A stretch of DNA of 64,000 bases, taken from CAZRCZ01 sp964598765. Lineage in GTDB: Bacteria; Sumerlaeota; Sumerlaeia; MVZB01; JAJFLK01. The stretch covers positions 67,268 to 131,267 of the forward strand of contig CAZRCZ010000014.1 in assembly GCA_964598765.1 (NCBI GenBank), read 5' to 3'. The translations under genes were made by a program, and so were the position numbers. This document shows, in pieces, positions 24,423 to 32,745 of the stretch. The notes under the pieces were generated by a model. That model did no database searches, had not been told where the DNA came from, and saw nothing but the letters and a program-made list of their open reading frames with translations. The first letter of the stretch is position 1; each line of letters starts with the position of its first letter.

Positions 24423-25442
24423 ATGATTAAAACCGTTTTGACCGAAATGCTGGGCGTCGAACACCCCATCATGCTGGCGGGCATGGGAGGCGTTTCGTGG
24501 GCAAACGTCGTCGCCGCCGTCAGCGAAGCGGGGGGCTATGGCGTCATGGGAGCCGCCGGGATGGGGCTTGAAGTCATGAGCGAGCAAATCGCCGAAGTCC
24601 GCCGCCTCACGAAAAAACCGTTCGGCGTGGACATGCTGACCGCCGGACCGGTGGACATGCCCGCTTACGTCAAGCGGATCATCGAGGGAGGAGCCAGCAG
24701 TTTCGTCGCCGCGCTCGGCGTTCCGCGCAACGTGATTGACATGTGCCATGAGGCCGGATTGCTGGTCATCTCAATGGCGGGGAAAGTCAAACACGCCATT
24801 GACGCCGAGAAGGCGGGTTGCGACATCATCGTCGCGCAAGGGACCGAAGCGGGCGGCCATACCGGCACGATTGGCGGATTTACGCTGATGCCGCAAATCG
24901 CGGACGCCGTGAAGGTTCCGGTCGTCGGGGCCGGAGGAATTTTCGACGGTCGCGGATTGGTCGCCGCAATGGCGCTCGGATGTGTCGGCGTTTGGGTCGG
25001 GACGCGGTTCATTGCGTCGGTCGAGGCGCGCGCGCATGATAATTACAAGAACAAGATCGTTCAAAGCTCCGAAAGCGACACGGTCATCACCCGTTGCTGG
25101 ACGGGCAAGACCCTTCGCTCGATTCGGAACCTGACCACCGAGGATTGGGAAAAACGAAAAAGCGAATTGAAACCGTTTCCGCTCCAAGCGATGGTCATGC
25201 ACCAACTCGGGGTGATGCAATTTTCCGCGCACGGCGATCCCGCCACGCCCCCCGATCCCGACCGCAATTGCTTTCCGGCCGGACAAGGTTGCGGCGGCAT
25301 CCACGACGTCAAGACCTGCAAGCAGATCATTGGCGACATGATGGCCGAGGCGGAGGCGATCCTGAAAGCGGGCGTGACGCCGAAGAAAACGGCCGAGGAC
25401 TATCACCGTCCGATTCTTGAACACACCCACGCCGCCAAATAA
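24423..25442 (+). CDS. Nitronate monooxygenase / 2-nitropropane dioxygenase family FMN enzyme
   Basis: 339 residues, TIM-barrel flavoprotein. HPIMLAGMGGVSW opens the barrel; VAQGTEAGGHTG (about 137-148) contains the catalytic His of nitronate monooxygenases; VVGAGGIFDGRG and VGVWVGTRFIAS form the FMN phosphate site. The closely related FabK enoyl-ACP reductases share this fold, so that activity cannot be excluded. Two Cys-containing stretches near the C-terminus (CFPAGQGCGG) are typical of some subfamilies. Same strand as a thiolase-like gene 2.7 kb downstream; such pairs occur in lipid-degradation loci. Confidence 0.82.
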   Translation: MIKTVLTEMLGVEHPIMLAGMGGVSWANVVAAVSEAGGYGVMGAAGMGLEVMSEQIAEVRRLTKKPFGVDMLTAGPVDMPAYVKRIIEGGASSFVAALGVPRNVIDMCHEAGLLVISMAGKVKHAIDAEKAGCDIIVAQGTEAGGHTGTIGGFTLMPQIADAVKVPVVGAGGIFDGRGLVAAMALGCVGVWVGTRFIASVEARAHDNYKNKIVQSSESDTVITRCWTGKTLRSIRNLTTEDWEKRKSELKPFPLQAMVMHQLGVMQFSAHGDPATPPDPDRNCFPAGQGCGGIHDVKTCKQIIGDMMAEAEAILKAGVTPKKTAEDYHRPILEHTHAAK

Positions 25443-25978
25443 CGGCGCCGATTCTCCCGCGTCACACTCGACTCAAGGGCGCAGGTCGGCTTTTTAAGCC
25501 GACGCATTGTCGGGCTACAAGCCCAAGGTTGCCGAACGGAGCGAGGCTACCTTAGGTCCGCGCCCATGCCGATTCAACCTTGAAAAGGTTGCGGAATTCT
25601 CGGATGCGTCAGATCTAATGCCTTCTCCACGGACGCGTCTTGCTTGCGTCATAAACAAACTTTGGCTCCCATTAACCCCGCGATTGATCGCGGGGAACAG
25701 ATCAAGAGCGCGATTTCCTGAACCGTTTTAACGGTTTCCGCGCAGGCAAAACCGTTGAAACGGTTGGAACCCCCAACCGGGGTCGCTCAATCTCCCGCGA
25801 TGAATCGCGGAGTTAATGAAAGTTCGCCCTATGTCGCGGCATTCAAGACCGTAATGCAAGCAAGGTGAGACCTCTTCCTACTCCCGCCTCGCATTGCAAT
25901 CCGACGCGGTTCGTGGTAGCAAGGATCGAGGGTTCAGGGTGAGGGTTCAATAACGCGATTCCCGGATTCCCAACGACA
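25443..25978. repeat. Gene-free repeat cluster
   Basis: 536 bp without a credible gene. It holds a GTCGGCTT-TTT-AAGCCGAC hairpin (25485-25503), a GCCGAACGGAGCGAGGCTAC unit also found inverted near 32462, a CCCCGCGAT-TG-ATCGCGGGG hairpin (25676-25695), AACCGTT-TT-AACGGTT and AACCGTT-GA-AACGGTT palindromes (about 25724-25766), and a weaker CCGCGAT hairpin (about 25795-25810). The stretch 25800-25870 repeats part of 3430-3490 (GGCATTCAAGACCGT shared). Confidence 0.8.
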
Positions 25979-27889
25979 ATGGAAACACGACGGAGCCGAG
26001 GACGTTCAAATGGCCGGAAAACGAATTACTTTCATAGTCAACGTTCCCCATGTCGAATCTGGTTTTTCCCTATTTTGCCTCTTTTTTTGCTCTTTGTCCT
26101 TCATCCGTCGCGCTTTTTAGCGCAGGTTCCCTTCGGCTTTTCCATCCCCCATCGGCTCCAGTCAGATCCCTTCTACAACGTCGGGATGAATCTCTACCCC
26201 CGCCTTGCGACCGATGGGTCGGGCAGGTGGGGAGTCGCTTGGTACGCTTGGAGAAATTACACCGACCCTGCCAGTACCGATGCGGACGTTTTTGGTGCAA
26301 GCTTCGCTTGGGGAGATGCAAGCTGGTCGTTGCCCGTCCTTGTTAATCCATGGGGCTACACTGACTCGCAAAGCGCGATCCAGACCCACGATATTATAAA
26401 CGGCATAACCACTGACGGGCAGGGTACGTGGGTTTGCACTTGGATGTCTAATCGACAACCTGACGGTGCTAGTCCGGATTGGGATTGTTATCTCTCGAAG
26501 TCATCGGACAACTGCCAAACGTGGACTTATCCCCAACCCCTGAGCGCCACGTTCGCCACGGACACAGGCAATGATTATCGCGCCGAAGTTGTTACGGATC
26601 ATACGGGGGTATGGATGATCGTGTGGATGGCAACCGGAGCACTGGACGGCGTCGCAGGGCCGGATCAAGATGTCCTTTACGTTCGTTCTTTGGACAACGG
26701 CGACACTTGGACGACTCCAACTTTCCTAAACTCCAACGCTTTCGCCGACACCGGAGACGACTGGTTCCCTCAGATTCAAACCGATCGTAGAGGGCGATGG
26801 ATTTGCGTCTGGTCCACGAACGACTCGCTGGGTGGAACCAAGGGAACCGATTTTGATGTCGTCTTTAGCTATTCCGATGACAACGGAGCGACGTGGTCGC
26901 CATTGCGAATCCTCAATTCAGGCGCCACAACGGACCTCGGAGACGACGGAGAGACAGGTGCGGGACTTGTACGAATGGGTCCGCGAATTGCGACCGACCG
27001 CAATGGGACGTGGGTTGTGGTCTGGTCTCACTGGGATTCATCCGGCACCGATCCGGGAGGAACCGATCCCGATATTCTCTACAGCCGCTCGATTGATAAC
27101 GGGCTTACTTGGTCCCCTCAAGCTTTTCTCAACTCCGATGCGCTGACGGATACCGTTAGTGGAATCGTCCGCGCCGATCTTACCCCGGAGATCGCGACGG
27201 ATGCGCGCGGCAATTGGCTGGTCGCTTGGCGATCGCAAAGGTTCATGGTTCTGCCGAATTACGAGTCCGATATCATGGTCGCCCGCTCAACGGATAACGG
27301 ACTCACTTGGCCGGTTCAGGTTCCGTTGAACGTTCAATATTCCTGCGACGTTGGCTGGGACGACAATCCCGCTATTGCCACCGATGAGAAGGGCAAATGG
27401 ATAATCGCATGGGAATCGAACGACTCCGCTTTTGGCGGTAACCCGGGCGGCGTCTTTGGCGATTACAAGATCGTCTATGCGACCAGTTCCAATCTGGACG
27501 GTTTCGCGGCGGCGTCGCTCAATCGCCCGATCTTGCCCCCTGAGATTCACGCGAACGAAACGCCGACCGTCGGGTGGGTTCTGCGCAACGACGGCAACAC
27601 GACTTGGACGTTGGAGGAGGGGTTCGCGCTCAAGGTCGTTTCCGATCCCTGCGGGTTGATCACGACCGACACGTTGGCGATGGCGTCGGGCGCGGCGGCG
27701 GCGCCGGGGGAGAATTACGTTTTCTCCGCCGTGCTTCACGCGCCAAACTCGCCGACCACCTGCACCTTGACGCTCCAAATGTCCCAAGGCCCCTGCGCGG
27801 CATTCGGGGATCAGATCAATGAAGTCATTCCCATCCTGCCCCTGACTCCGACGCCCAACCGCGCGAGGGATTGGGCGCTATACGAATAG
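25979..27889 (+). CDS. Secreted ASP-box (BNR) beta-propeller protein with NBR1-like Ig domain
   Basis: 636 residues. An N-terminal hydrophobic stretch (IWFFPILPLFLLFVLHPS, about 28-45) looks like a signal peptide with a long n-region. At least five ASP-box sequences of the SxDxGxTW type follow: SSDNCQTW, SLDNGDTW, SDDNGATW, SIDNGLTW, STDNGLTW, each followed by a similar FLNS-type strand, as in sialidase-fold propellers. The strictly conserved sialidase Arg triad is not evident, so enzymatic activity is not claimed. Residues about 520-610 (VGWVLRNDGNTTWTLEEGF) resemble the Ig-like next-to-BRCA1 domain. The C-terminus has no sorting motif that I recognise. Confidence 0.8.
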   Translation: METRRSRGRSNGRKTNYFHSQRSPCRIWFFPILPLFLLFVLHPSRFLAQVPFGFSIPHRLQSDPFYNVGMNLYPRLATDGSGRWGVAWYAWRNYTDPASTDADVFGASFAWGDASWSLPVLVNPWGYTDSQSAIQTHDIINGITTDGQGTWVCTWMSNRQPDGASPDWDCYLSKSSDNCQTWTYPQPLSATFATDTGNDYRAEVVTDHTGVWMIVWMATGALDGVAGPDQDVLYVRSLDNGDTWTTPTFLNSNAFADTGDDWFPQIQTDRRGRWICVWSTNDSLGGTKGTDFDVVFSYSDDNGATWSPLRILNSGATTDLGDDGETGAGLVRMGPRIATDRNGTWVVVWSHWDSSGTDPGGTDPDILYSRSIDNGLTWSPQAFLNSDALTDTVSGIVRADLTPEIATDARGNWLVAWRSQRFMVLPNYESDIMVARSTDNGLTWPVQVPLNVQYSCDVGWDDNPAIATDEKGKWIIAWESNDSAFGGNPGGVFGDYKIVYATSSNLDGFAAASLNRPILPPEIHANETPTVGWVLRNDGNTTWTLEEGFALKVVSDPCGLITTDTLAMASGAAAAPGENYVFSAVLHAPNSPTTCTLTLQMSQGPCAAFGDQINEVIPILPLTPTPNRARDWALYE

Positions 27890-28159
27890 GAACCACTCAT
27901 TTTCACTAATCGTCACTAATCCGAGCCACTGATCCACACTGATCGTGACTAATTGCGGATTCCCACTTCCCCTCCCCACATCCCCGAGCCGTGGTCGCGG
28001 CGGCTGAAGCGCGCGCGAGGTCGAGGAAGTGAAAACAAGATCCGAACGAAAACTTACTGATATCCGAATGATTCTTGCTCTTGCTCTTGCTCAATGTTCA
28101 AATCCAAGGAATTTCGGACCCGAGAGCGTCCAGAGTATCGCATGGAGATCAGAAATTCT
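27890..28159. repeat. Intergenic repeats before the thiolase-like gene
   Basis: 270 bp: CACTAATC-type 8-10 bp reiterations (about 27908-27955) and a CTTGCT hexamer tract (28071-28093) that ends where the longest open frame of the next gene begins. No gene seen. Confidence 0.6.
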
Positions 28160-29659
28160 ATGTCCTCTCGCATCCCCATCTTGGTCGGTTCCGGCCAGAT
28201 CACGCACAAGACCAAAACGCTCGACGACTTCATTCATCCGATTGAATTCATGAAACGCGCGATTGAGCGCGCCGCCGAAGACGCCGAATGTAAGGCGCTC
28301 GTCGAAAAAGCGGACGCGCTTCACGTCGTCAACATTCTGAGTTGGAGTCACAAGAACGCGCCGGAGGCGCTGGCCGAGGCGCTCGGCATTCAACCCAACA
28401 TTCAGGAATACACCTCGGTCGGCGGGAACAATCCGCAGTGGCTCGTGAATCGAGCGGCCGATAATCTGGCCGCGGGACACAGCGAAATTGCCATTCTGGC
28501 CGGGTGCGAGGTCATGCGCTCGGTTTCGATTGCGATGAAATCGGGCAAGGACTTGGGATTTTTCCGCGACCGGGTGGAGATCACGATGGTGGGAATCAAT
28601 CGCCCCGGCACGCACGAAGTCGAGAACGCGCATTTCGCCGACCGGCCGATCCGAATTTATCCGCTAATCGAGAATGCGCTTCGCGCCAAGGAAGGCTTGA
28701 CCATCGAACAAGAGCGGGAGCAGTTGGGAAAATTCGGCGAGAGCTACAGCGCCGTCGCCGCCAAGAATCCTTACGCTTGGTTTCCCATAGCGCGGACGGC
28801 TCAGGAGATCGTCACGCCCGGACCCAACAATCGGATGATTGGATTTCCCTACACGAAATATCTGAACGCGGTCATGGAAGTGGATCAGTCCGCCGCCGTC
28901 ATCATGACGACGGCGGAGAAGGCGCGCGCGCTCGGCATTCCGGAATCCAAATGGGTTTACCTTCATGGTGGGCAAGATGCCCACGATCATTGGTTTCTGA
29001 GCAACCGCTCCGACATCGCCGATTCACCGGCGATCAAGGCGGCGGTGGGCGACGCGCTGGCGCAATCCGGAATCACGCTCGAGCAAATAAACTTTTTCGA
29101 TTTCTATAGTTGTTTTCCATGTATGCCGCGTCTGTCGCGCGACGTGCTCGGCATTCCGCACGACGATCCGCGCCCCATGACGATCACCGGCGGACTCCCC
29201 TATTTCGGCGGCGCGGGAAACAACTACGTCATGCACTCCATTGCCGAGGCGATGAATCGTTGTCGGGCCGACCGCGACGCTTACGGCATGATTACCTCCA
29301 ACGGCTTTTACAGCACCAAGCACGGCGTCGGGATTTACGGCGGGCAAGCGCCGAAAAAATCGTGGAAGCGAACTCAGCCGGAGGAATTCCAACAAACGGT
29401 TCCGCTCGCGCCTCCGCTGGAGATTGATGCCGAACCGTCCGGCGATTTCCTCGTGGACGGCTACACGGTTTGGCACGACCGCGACGGTCAGCCCGAAGTC
29501 GGCATCCTGATTGGCCGGACTTCGTCGGGCAAACGCGCGTGGGCGCAAACGCGCAAGGACAACAAGGAACTCATGGCGGCGATGATGAAGGAAGAATGGT
29601 GCGGGAAGCGCGGCAAGATTGGCGGAAAGAGCGGCAAGGCGAATCTTGTTGAATTTTAG
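28160..29659 (+). CDS. Thiolase-superfamily protein lacking the nucleophilic Cys
   Basis: 499 residues. The overall layout is that of long thiolase-like (SCP2/acetyl-CoA acetyltransferase-type) proteins: RIPILVGSGQITHK at the start, a SVGGNNPQWLVNRAAD segment where thiolases have the GxxACxS nucleophile, LAGCEVMRS, FDFYSCFPCMPRL, GGLPYFGGAGNNYVMHSI with the His, and ITSNGFYSTKHGVGIYGG near the end. The active-site Cys positions are Asn/Pro and Phe/Tyr here, so Claisen condensation is unlikely; a non-decarboxylating lipid-related or binding role is possible. Start: ATG 28160 has GGAG 12 bases upstream; ATG 28142 is an alternative, and the frame's first ATG at 28094 lies in repeat DNA. Confidence 0.8.
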   Translation: MSSRIPILVGSGQITHKTKTLDDFIHPIEFMKRAIERAAEDAECKALVEKADALHVVNILSWSHKNAPEALAEALGIQPNIQEYTSVGGNNPQWLVNRAADNLAAGHSEIAILAGCEVMRSVSIAMKSGKDLGFFRDRVEITMVGINRPGTHEVENAHFADRPIRIYPLIENALRAKEGLTIEQEREQLGKFGESYSAVAAKNPYAWFPIARTAQEIVTPGPNNRMIGFPYTKYLNAVMEVDQSAAVIMTTAEKARALGIPESKWVYLHGGQDAHDHWFLSNRSDIADSPAIKAAVGDALAQSGITLEQINFFDFYSCFPCMPRLSRDVLGIPHDDPRPMTITGGLPYFGGAGNNYVMHSIAEAMNRCRADRDAYGMITSNGFYSTKHGVGIYGGQAPKKSWKRTQPEEFQQTVPLAPPLEIDAEPSGDFLVDGYTVWHDRDGQPEVGILIGRTSSGKRAWAQTRKDNKELMAAMMKEEWCGKRGKIGGKSGKANLVEF

Positions 29660-29777
29660 GCGTTTGATTACGGTCCAGTTGTCGCTTAAAAGCCTCGCAA
29701 TCAAAACAGCGCTGGGACATAATTAAAGTCGCTCGCGAATGCGCGAGCATTTCCCTCGAATCCATGGGAGACATGTG

Positions 29778-30698
29778 ATGGACTTCACCGAAACGACAAA
29801 GAATCCGCCAATTTCCAATCTTGTTCCCAATGGGGCCAATCCGCTCCAGAGTTTGGAGGAGTGGGAGGATTTTGTGAAGGCGCGGTATCCGGAGCCGGTG
29901 ACGTCGGAGGGATGGACCCCGAAAAAGGCCAAGGAGGAATTCCGGGATTATCGCGCCGAGGCGCGGAGCACGGTCAAAGAATTCTATCGGCTCAACCACA
30001 CGCATCAAACGTTGGATTTCGTCCGAGGGAAGAAGAAGGAATTCTTGAAATTGGAACGGCGGAAGATGGGGATTTGGGAGGCGATGGAATACCTGAATAC
30101 GCTCGTGGACGACAGCGATCCCGACACCGAACTTTCGCAACTTCAGCATCTTCTCCAAACGTCCGAAGCGATTCGGAAGGACGGCCACCCGCGATGGTTC
30201 ATTCTTGCCGGGCTGATTCATGATTTGGGCAAAATCCTTTGCCTCTACGGCGAGCCGCAATGGGCGGTCGTCGGAGACACGTTTCCGGTCGGGTGCAAAT
30301 TTTCAGACAAGGTGGTTTATCCCGAATTTTTCGCTCTCAATCCCGACAGCGGGGTTCCGCAATATCAAACCGCCAATGGCATTTACGAAGAAGGAGGAGG
30401 ATTGGACAAGGCGCATCTCTCGTGGGGACATGACGAGTATTTGTATCACGTCGTCAAGGACCACTTGCCCGAAGAGGGGCTTTACATGATCCGCTATCAT
30501 TCGTTCTACGCCGCGCATCGGGAGGGGGCGTATCAGAATTTGATGAACGACCACGACCGCGAGATGTTCAAATGGGTCAGGGCATTCAATCCGTATGATC
30601 TTTATTCCAAAGCCGAAGCGCCGCCGGACGTGAAGGAATTGCGTCCGTTTTACGAGGATTTGATCGCCGAGTATTTTCCGCCGGCGTTGGCGTGGTGA
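29778..30698 (+). CDS. myo-Inositol oxygenase (MIOX)
   Basis: 306 residues. Di-iron enzyme that opens myo-inositol with O2 to D-glucuronate. The match to eukaryotic-type MIOX is visible throughout: FRDYRAEARSTVKEFYRLNH, EAMEYLNTLVDDSDPDTE, HLLQTSEAIRKDGHPRW, GLIHDLGKIL (HD pair), QWAVVGDTFPVGCKFSDKV, SWGHDEYLYHV, MIRYHSFYAAHREGAY, and MNDHD. The iron ligands (one His in HLLQT, HD, His in WGHDE, His in YHSFY, Asp in NDHD) are all in place. ATG 29778 is used (GGGAGA upstream). It lies on the same strand as the thiolase-like gene 118 bp upstream. No inositol transporter or uronate isomerase lies in the window. Confidence 0.92.
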   Translation: MDFTETTKNPPISNLVPNGANPLQSLEEWEDFVKARYPEPVTSEGWTPKKAKEEFRDYRAEARSTVKEFYRLNHTHQTLDFVRGKKKEFLKLERRKMGIWEAMEYLNTLVDDSDPDTELSQLQHLLQTSEAIRKDGHPRWFILAGLIHDLGKILCLYGEPQWAVVGDTFPVGCKFSDKVVYPEFFALNPDSGVPQYQTANGIYEEGGGLDKAHLSWGHDEYLYHVVKDHLPEEGLYMIRYHSFYAAHREGAYQNLMNDHDREMFKWVRAFNPYDLYSKAEAPPDVKELRPFYEDLIAEYFPPALAW

Positions 30699-30710
30699 AT
30701 TTCGAGCGAT

Positions 30711-32003
30711 TTGCAAACATCAAGCGTGAATCCAATTTGTGCAGGCGCGTCAAAGATTGAAAAATTATCCGAGCCGCGACCGTTAGGAAGCGACCAACGC
30801 TCTACATATTTGTTATTGGACGCCCCTTTACGGTCGCGGTTCGGTTGTGGCGAATTTATTGCGCTACAACAGATAAAAAGGCTTTCGATCCGCTTACTCC
30901 TTCCCTTCGCGCTGACTTTGCTTGCTTCTCGCGCCTCCGCCCATCAATGGACCCTGACCGAAGCCATCGCCGATTTCAAAAGCGATGGAACGTATCGCGT
31001 GGATTTTCTCTTCGACGTGGATTCTTTGCTCGCCGGATTTCCCCCCGGCCACATGACGCCCGACGTTTACGATTGGTATATCGCCAACACTACACTGGAG
31101 GAGCGAAAACAGAGAATCGAGGAGGCGCGCGATTCATTTGGCCGAACAATCCGCATTCGATTTGACGGCGAAATCGTCCGGCCTTTGATTCAATTTCCCG
31201 AATTGGGGGAAGGTCCCGATTCCAACCCCGAGCAAACGCAATGGCCGGGAAAGACCGTAAGGCTCAGCGGAAAGATTCCGGCGGGCGCGCGACAATTCAC
31301 GTTTTGGGCGTCGCGCTCATACGGTCCGGTTGTTCTTCGATTGCGTCAGGGAGAAAGCAAGGAGGAAACACAACAGGTTCTCAACGTCGCCCAGCAAAGT
31401 GCGCCGTATCCGTTGACGGTTCACGCGCCGACGCAAAGCCGCCTGACCGTGGCGCTTCAATATCTGCGGTTGGGCTACACGCACATCTTGCCGGACGGAT
31501 GGGACCACATTTTGTTCGTGTTGGGATTATTCCTGCTGGGCCGCCGGATCAAGCCGCTTTTGTTTCAGGTGACCGCTTTCACGGTGGCTCATTCGGTCAC
31601 GCTCGGATTGGCGATGTATGGAATTTTGTCTTTGCCGTCGCGGGTGGTCGAGCCGATGATCGCGCTTTCGATTGCCTACGTCGCGGCTGAAAATCTTTTC
31701 ACCGGCGATCTCAAACCGTGGCGAACCGCCGTCGTGTTCTGTTTCGGATTGCTTCACGGACTCGGCTTCGCCGGAGCCTTGCGGGAATTGGGACTTCCGC
31801 GCAACCAATTCGCCGTCGCGCTGGCGACCTTCAACGTCGGGGTGGAGTGCGGCCAGTTGTCGGTGATCGCTCTGGCATTCCTCGTGGTCGGCTGGTTTCG
31901 CAATCGGACGTGGTATCGCAAGAGGGTGACGATCCCCGTCTCCTGCCTGATCGCGCTGACCGGCTTGGTCGCCATGATTCAGCGGATTTTTTGGGTTTCG
32001 TAA
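30711..32003 (+). CDS. HupE/UreJ-family membrane protein
   Basis: 430 residues as drawn. After about residue 55 there is a signal peptide (IRLLLPFALTLLASRASA, then HQW) followed by an extracytoplasmic domain of ~180 residues and six or seven TM helices. LGYTHILPDGWDHILFVLGL matches the HxxxGxDHxLF motif of HupE/UreJ_2-like proteins, several of which are linked to nickel or cobalt. The first ~50 codons translate a GAGCCGCGACCG palindrome repeat and no ATG, GTG or TTG lies just before the signal peptide in frame, so the true start is unclear. A TTG near 30813 and the ATG at 30711 are the options. It follows MIOX by 12 bp. Confidence 0.78.
   Translation: MQTSSVNPICAGASKIEKLSEPRPLGSDQRSTYLLLDAPLRSRFGCGEFIALQQIKRLSIRLLLPFALTLLASRASAHQWTLTEAIADFKSDGTYRVDFLFDVDSLLAGFPPGHMTPDVYDWYIANTTLEERKQRIEEARDSFGRTIRIRFDGEIVRPLIQFPELGEGPDSNPEQTQWPGKTVRLSGKIPAGARQFTFWASRSYGPVVLRLRQGESKEETQQVLNVAQQSAPYPLTVHAPTQSRLTVALQYLRLGYTHILPDGWDHILFVLGLFLLGRRIKPLLFQVTAFTVAHSVTLGLAMYGILSLPSRVVEPMIALSIAYVAAENLFTGDLKPWRTAVVFCFGLLHGLGFAGALRELGLPRNQFAVALATFNVGVECGQLSVIALAFLVVGWFRNRTWYRKRVTIPVSCLIALTGLVAMIQRIFWVS
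30769..30844. repeat. GAGCCGCGACCG palindrome repeat, copy 1
   Basis: CCGAGCCGCGACCGTTAGG (about 30769-30787) is faced by CCTTTACGGTCGCGGTTCGG (about 30825-30844), an imperfect inverted repeat. Its second copy is at 32569-32643. It overlaps the 5' end of the HupE-like reading frame. Confidence 0.75.
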
Positions 32004-32745
32004 TTTCTCCCGTCTTGGAAAGGGGAGCGAAAAACGACACGACAACCTCCGCCCCGGGGACTGCTCCTCCTCCTGCGCCTTCCATCACGGAAGAGCGAAT
32101 TACTTTTGTAGTAAACATCTCCTTCAACCCCTTCAACCAACGTCCCCTTCAACATGGAAACCGCTAAAACGGTTCAGTAAATCGAGCTTGTCTTGACCCC
32201 CGCGATGAATCGCGGGGTTAATGAGAGCCAGCGGATTCGAAAATTCGAGGGACGGGCGCGCGGGAGAATCCCCGCGAGCCAGTCCTTGAATTTCCCCGAA
32301 AATGTGGCACGGGCGCCCTCGCCCGTGATCGCGCAATTATCCGATGGGGAAATTCCACAGCCGGGGGCGGCTGTGCCACATGAATCCTCCTCGTGGTTGA
32401 GGTTTCCGATGAATTTCGCAACCCCGTTTGGGGTTGGGGGGGTGGCGTCGGGGACCCAAGGTAGCCTCGCTCCGCTCGGCAACCGTTGGGCTTTGATCCG
32501 GGACACGTTCGCGTCCTCATCCGGACGTGGTTCAGTTCTGGGATTCGGGCGCGCGGGAGGCAACCGAGCCGCGACCGTGAGGGAGCGTCCAGAAACAATC
32601 ATGACGCTCGCTGGGCGCTCCCTCACGCTCGCGGCTTGGTCGGACTCCAACTTCTGAAACACACACCCACTTGCATCAAATCAAGATCGGAGGTTGACAT
32701 CCAGCGGAGATGGGGAAATTATGGGAGCGACGCAAGGAAGGCTTT
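32004..32745. repeat. Gene-free cluster of several repeat families
   Basis: 742 bp. In order: ACCGCTAAAACGGTT (about 32160), CCCCGCGAT-GA-ATCGCGGGG (32198-32217), GGCACGGGCGCCCTCGCCCG (about 32306-32325), CAGCCGGGGGCGGCTGTGCC (about 32359-32378), AGGTAGCCTCGCTCCGCTCG (about 32459), and the second GAGCCGCGACCG palindrome with CGAGCGTGAGGGAGCG (32569-32643). No credible gene; the next gene's Shine-Dalgarno lies at about 32730. Confidence 0.8.

Noticed and set aside
25507..25731. Small ORF with peptide GYKPKVAERSEATLG
   Set aside because: It is translated repeat DNA; the same sequence occurs in intergenic regions at 32459 and 35752.
25979..27889. Active exo-sialidase
   Set aside because: ASP boxes alone are structural and the Arg triad was not seen, so I named the fold rather than the enzyme.
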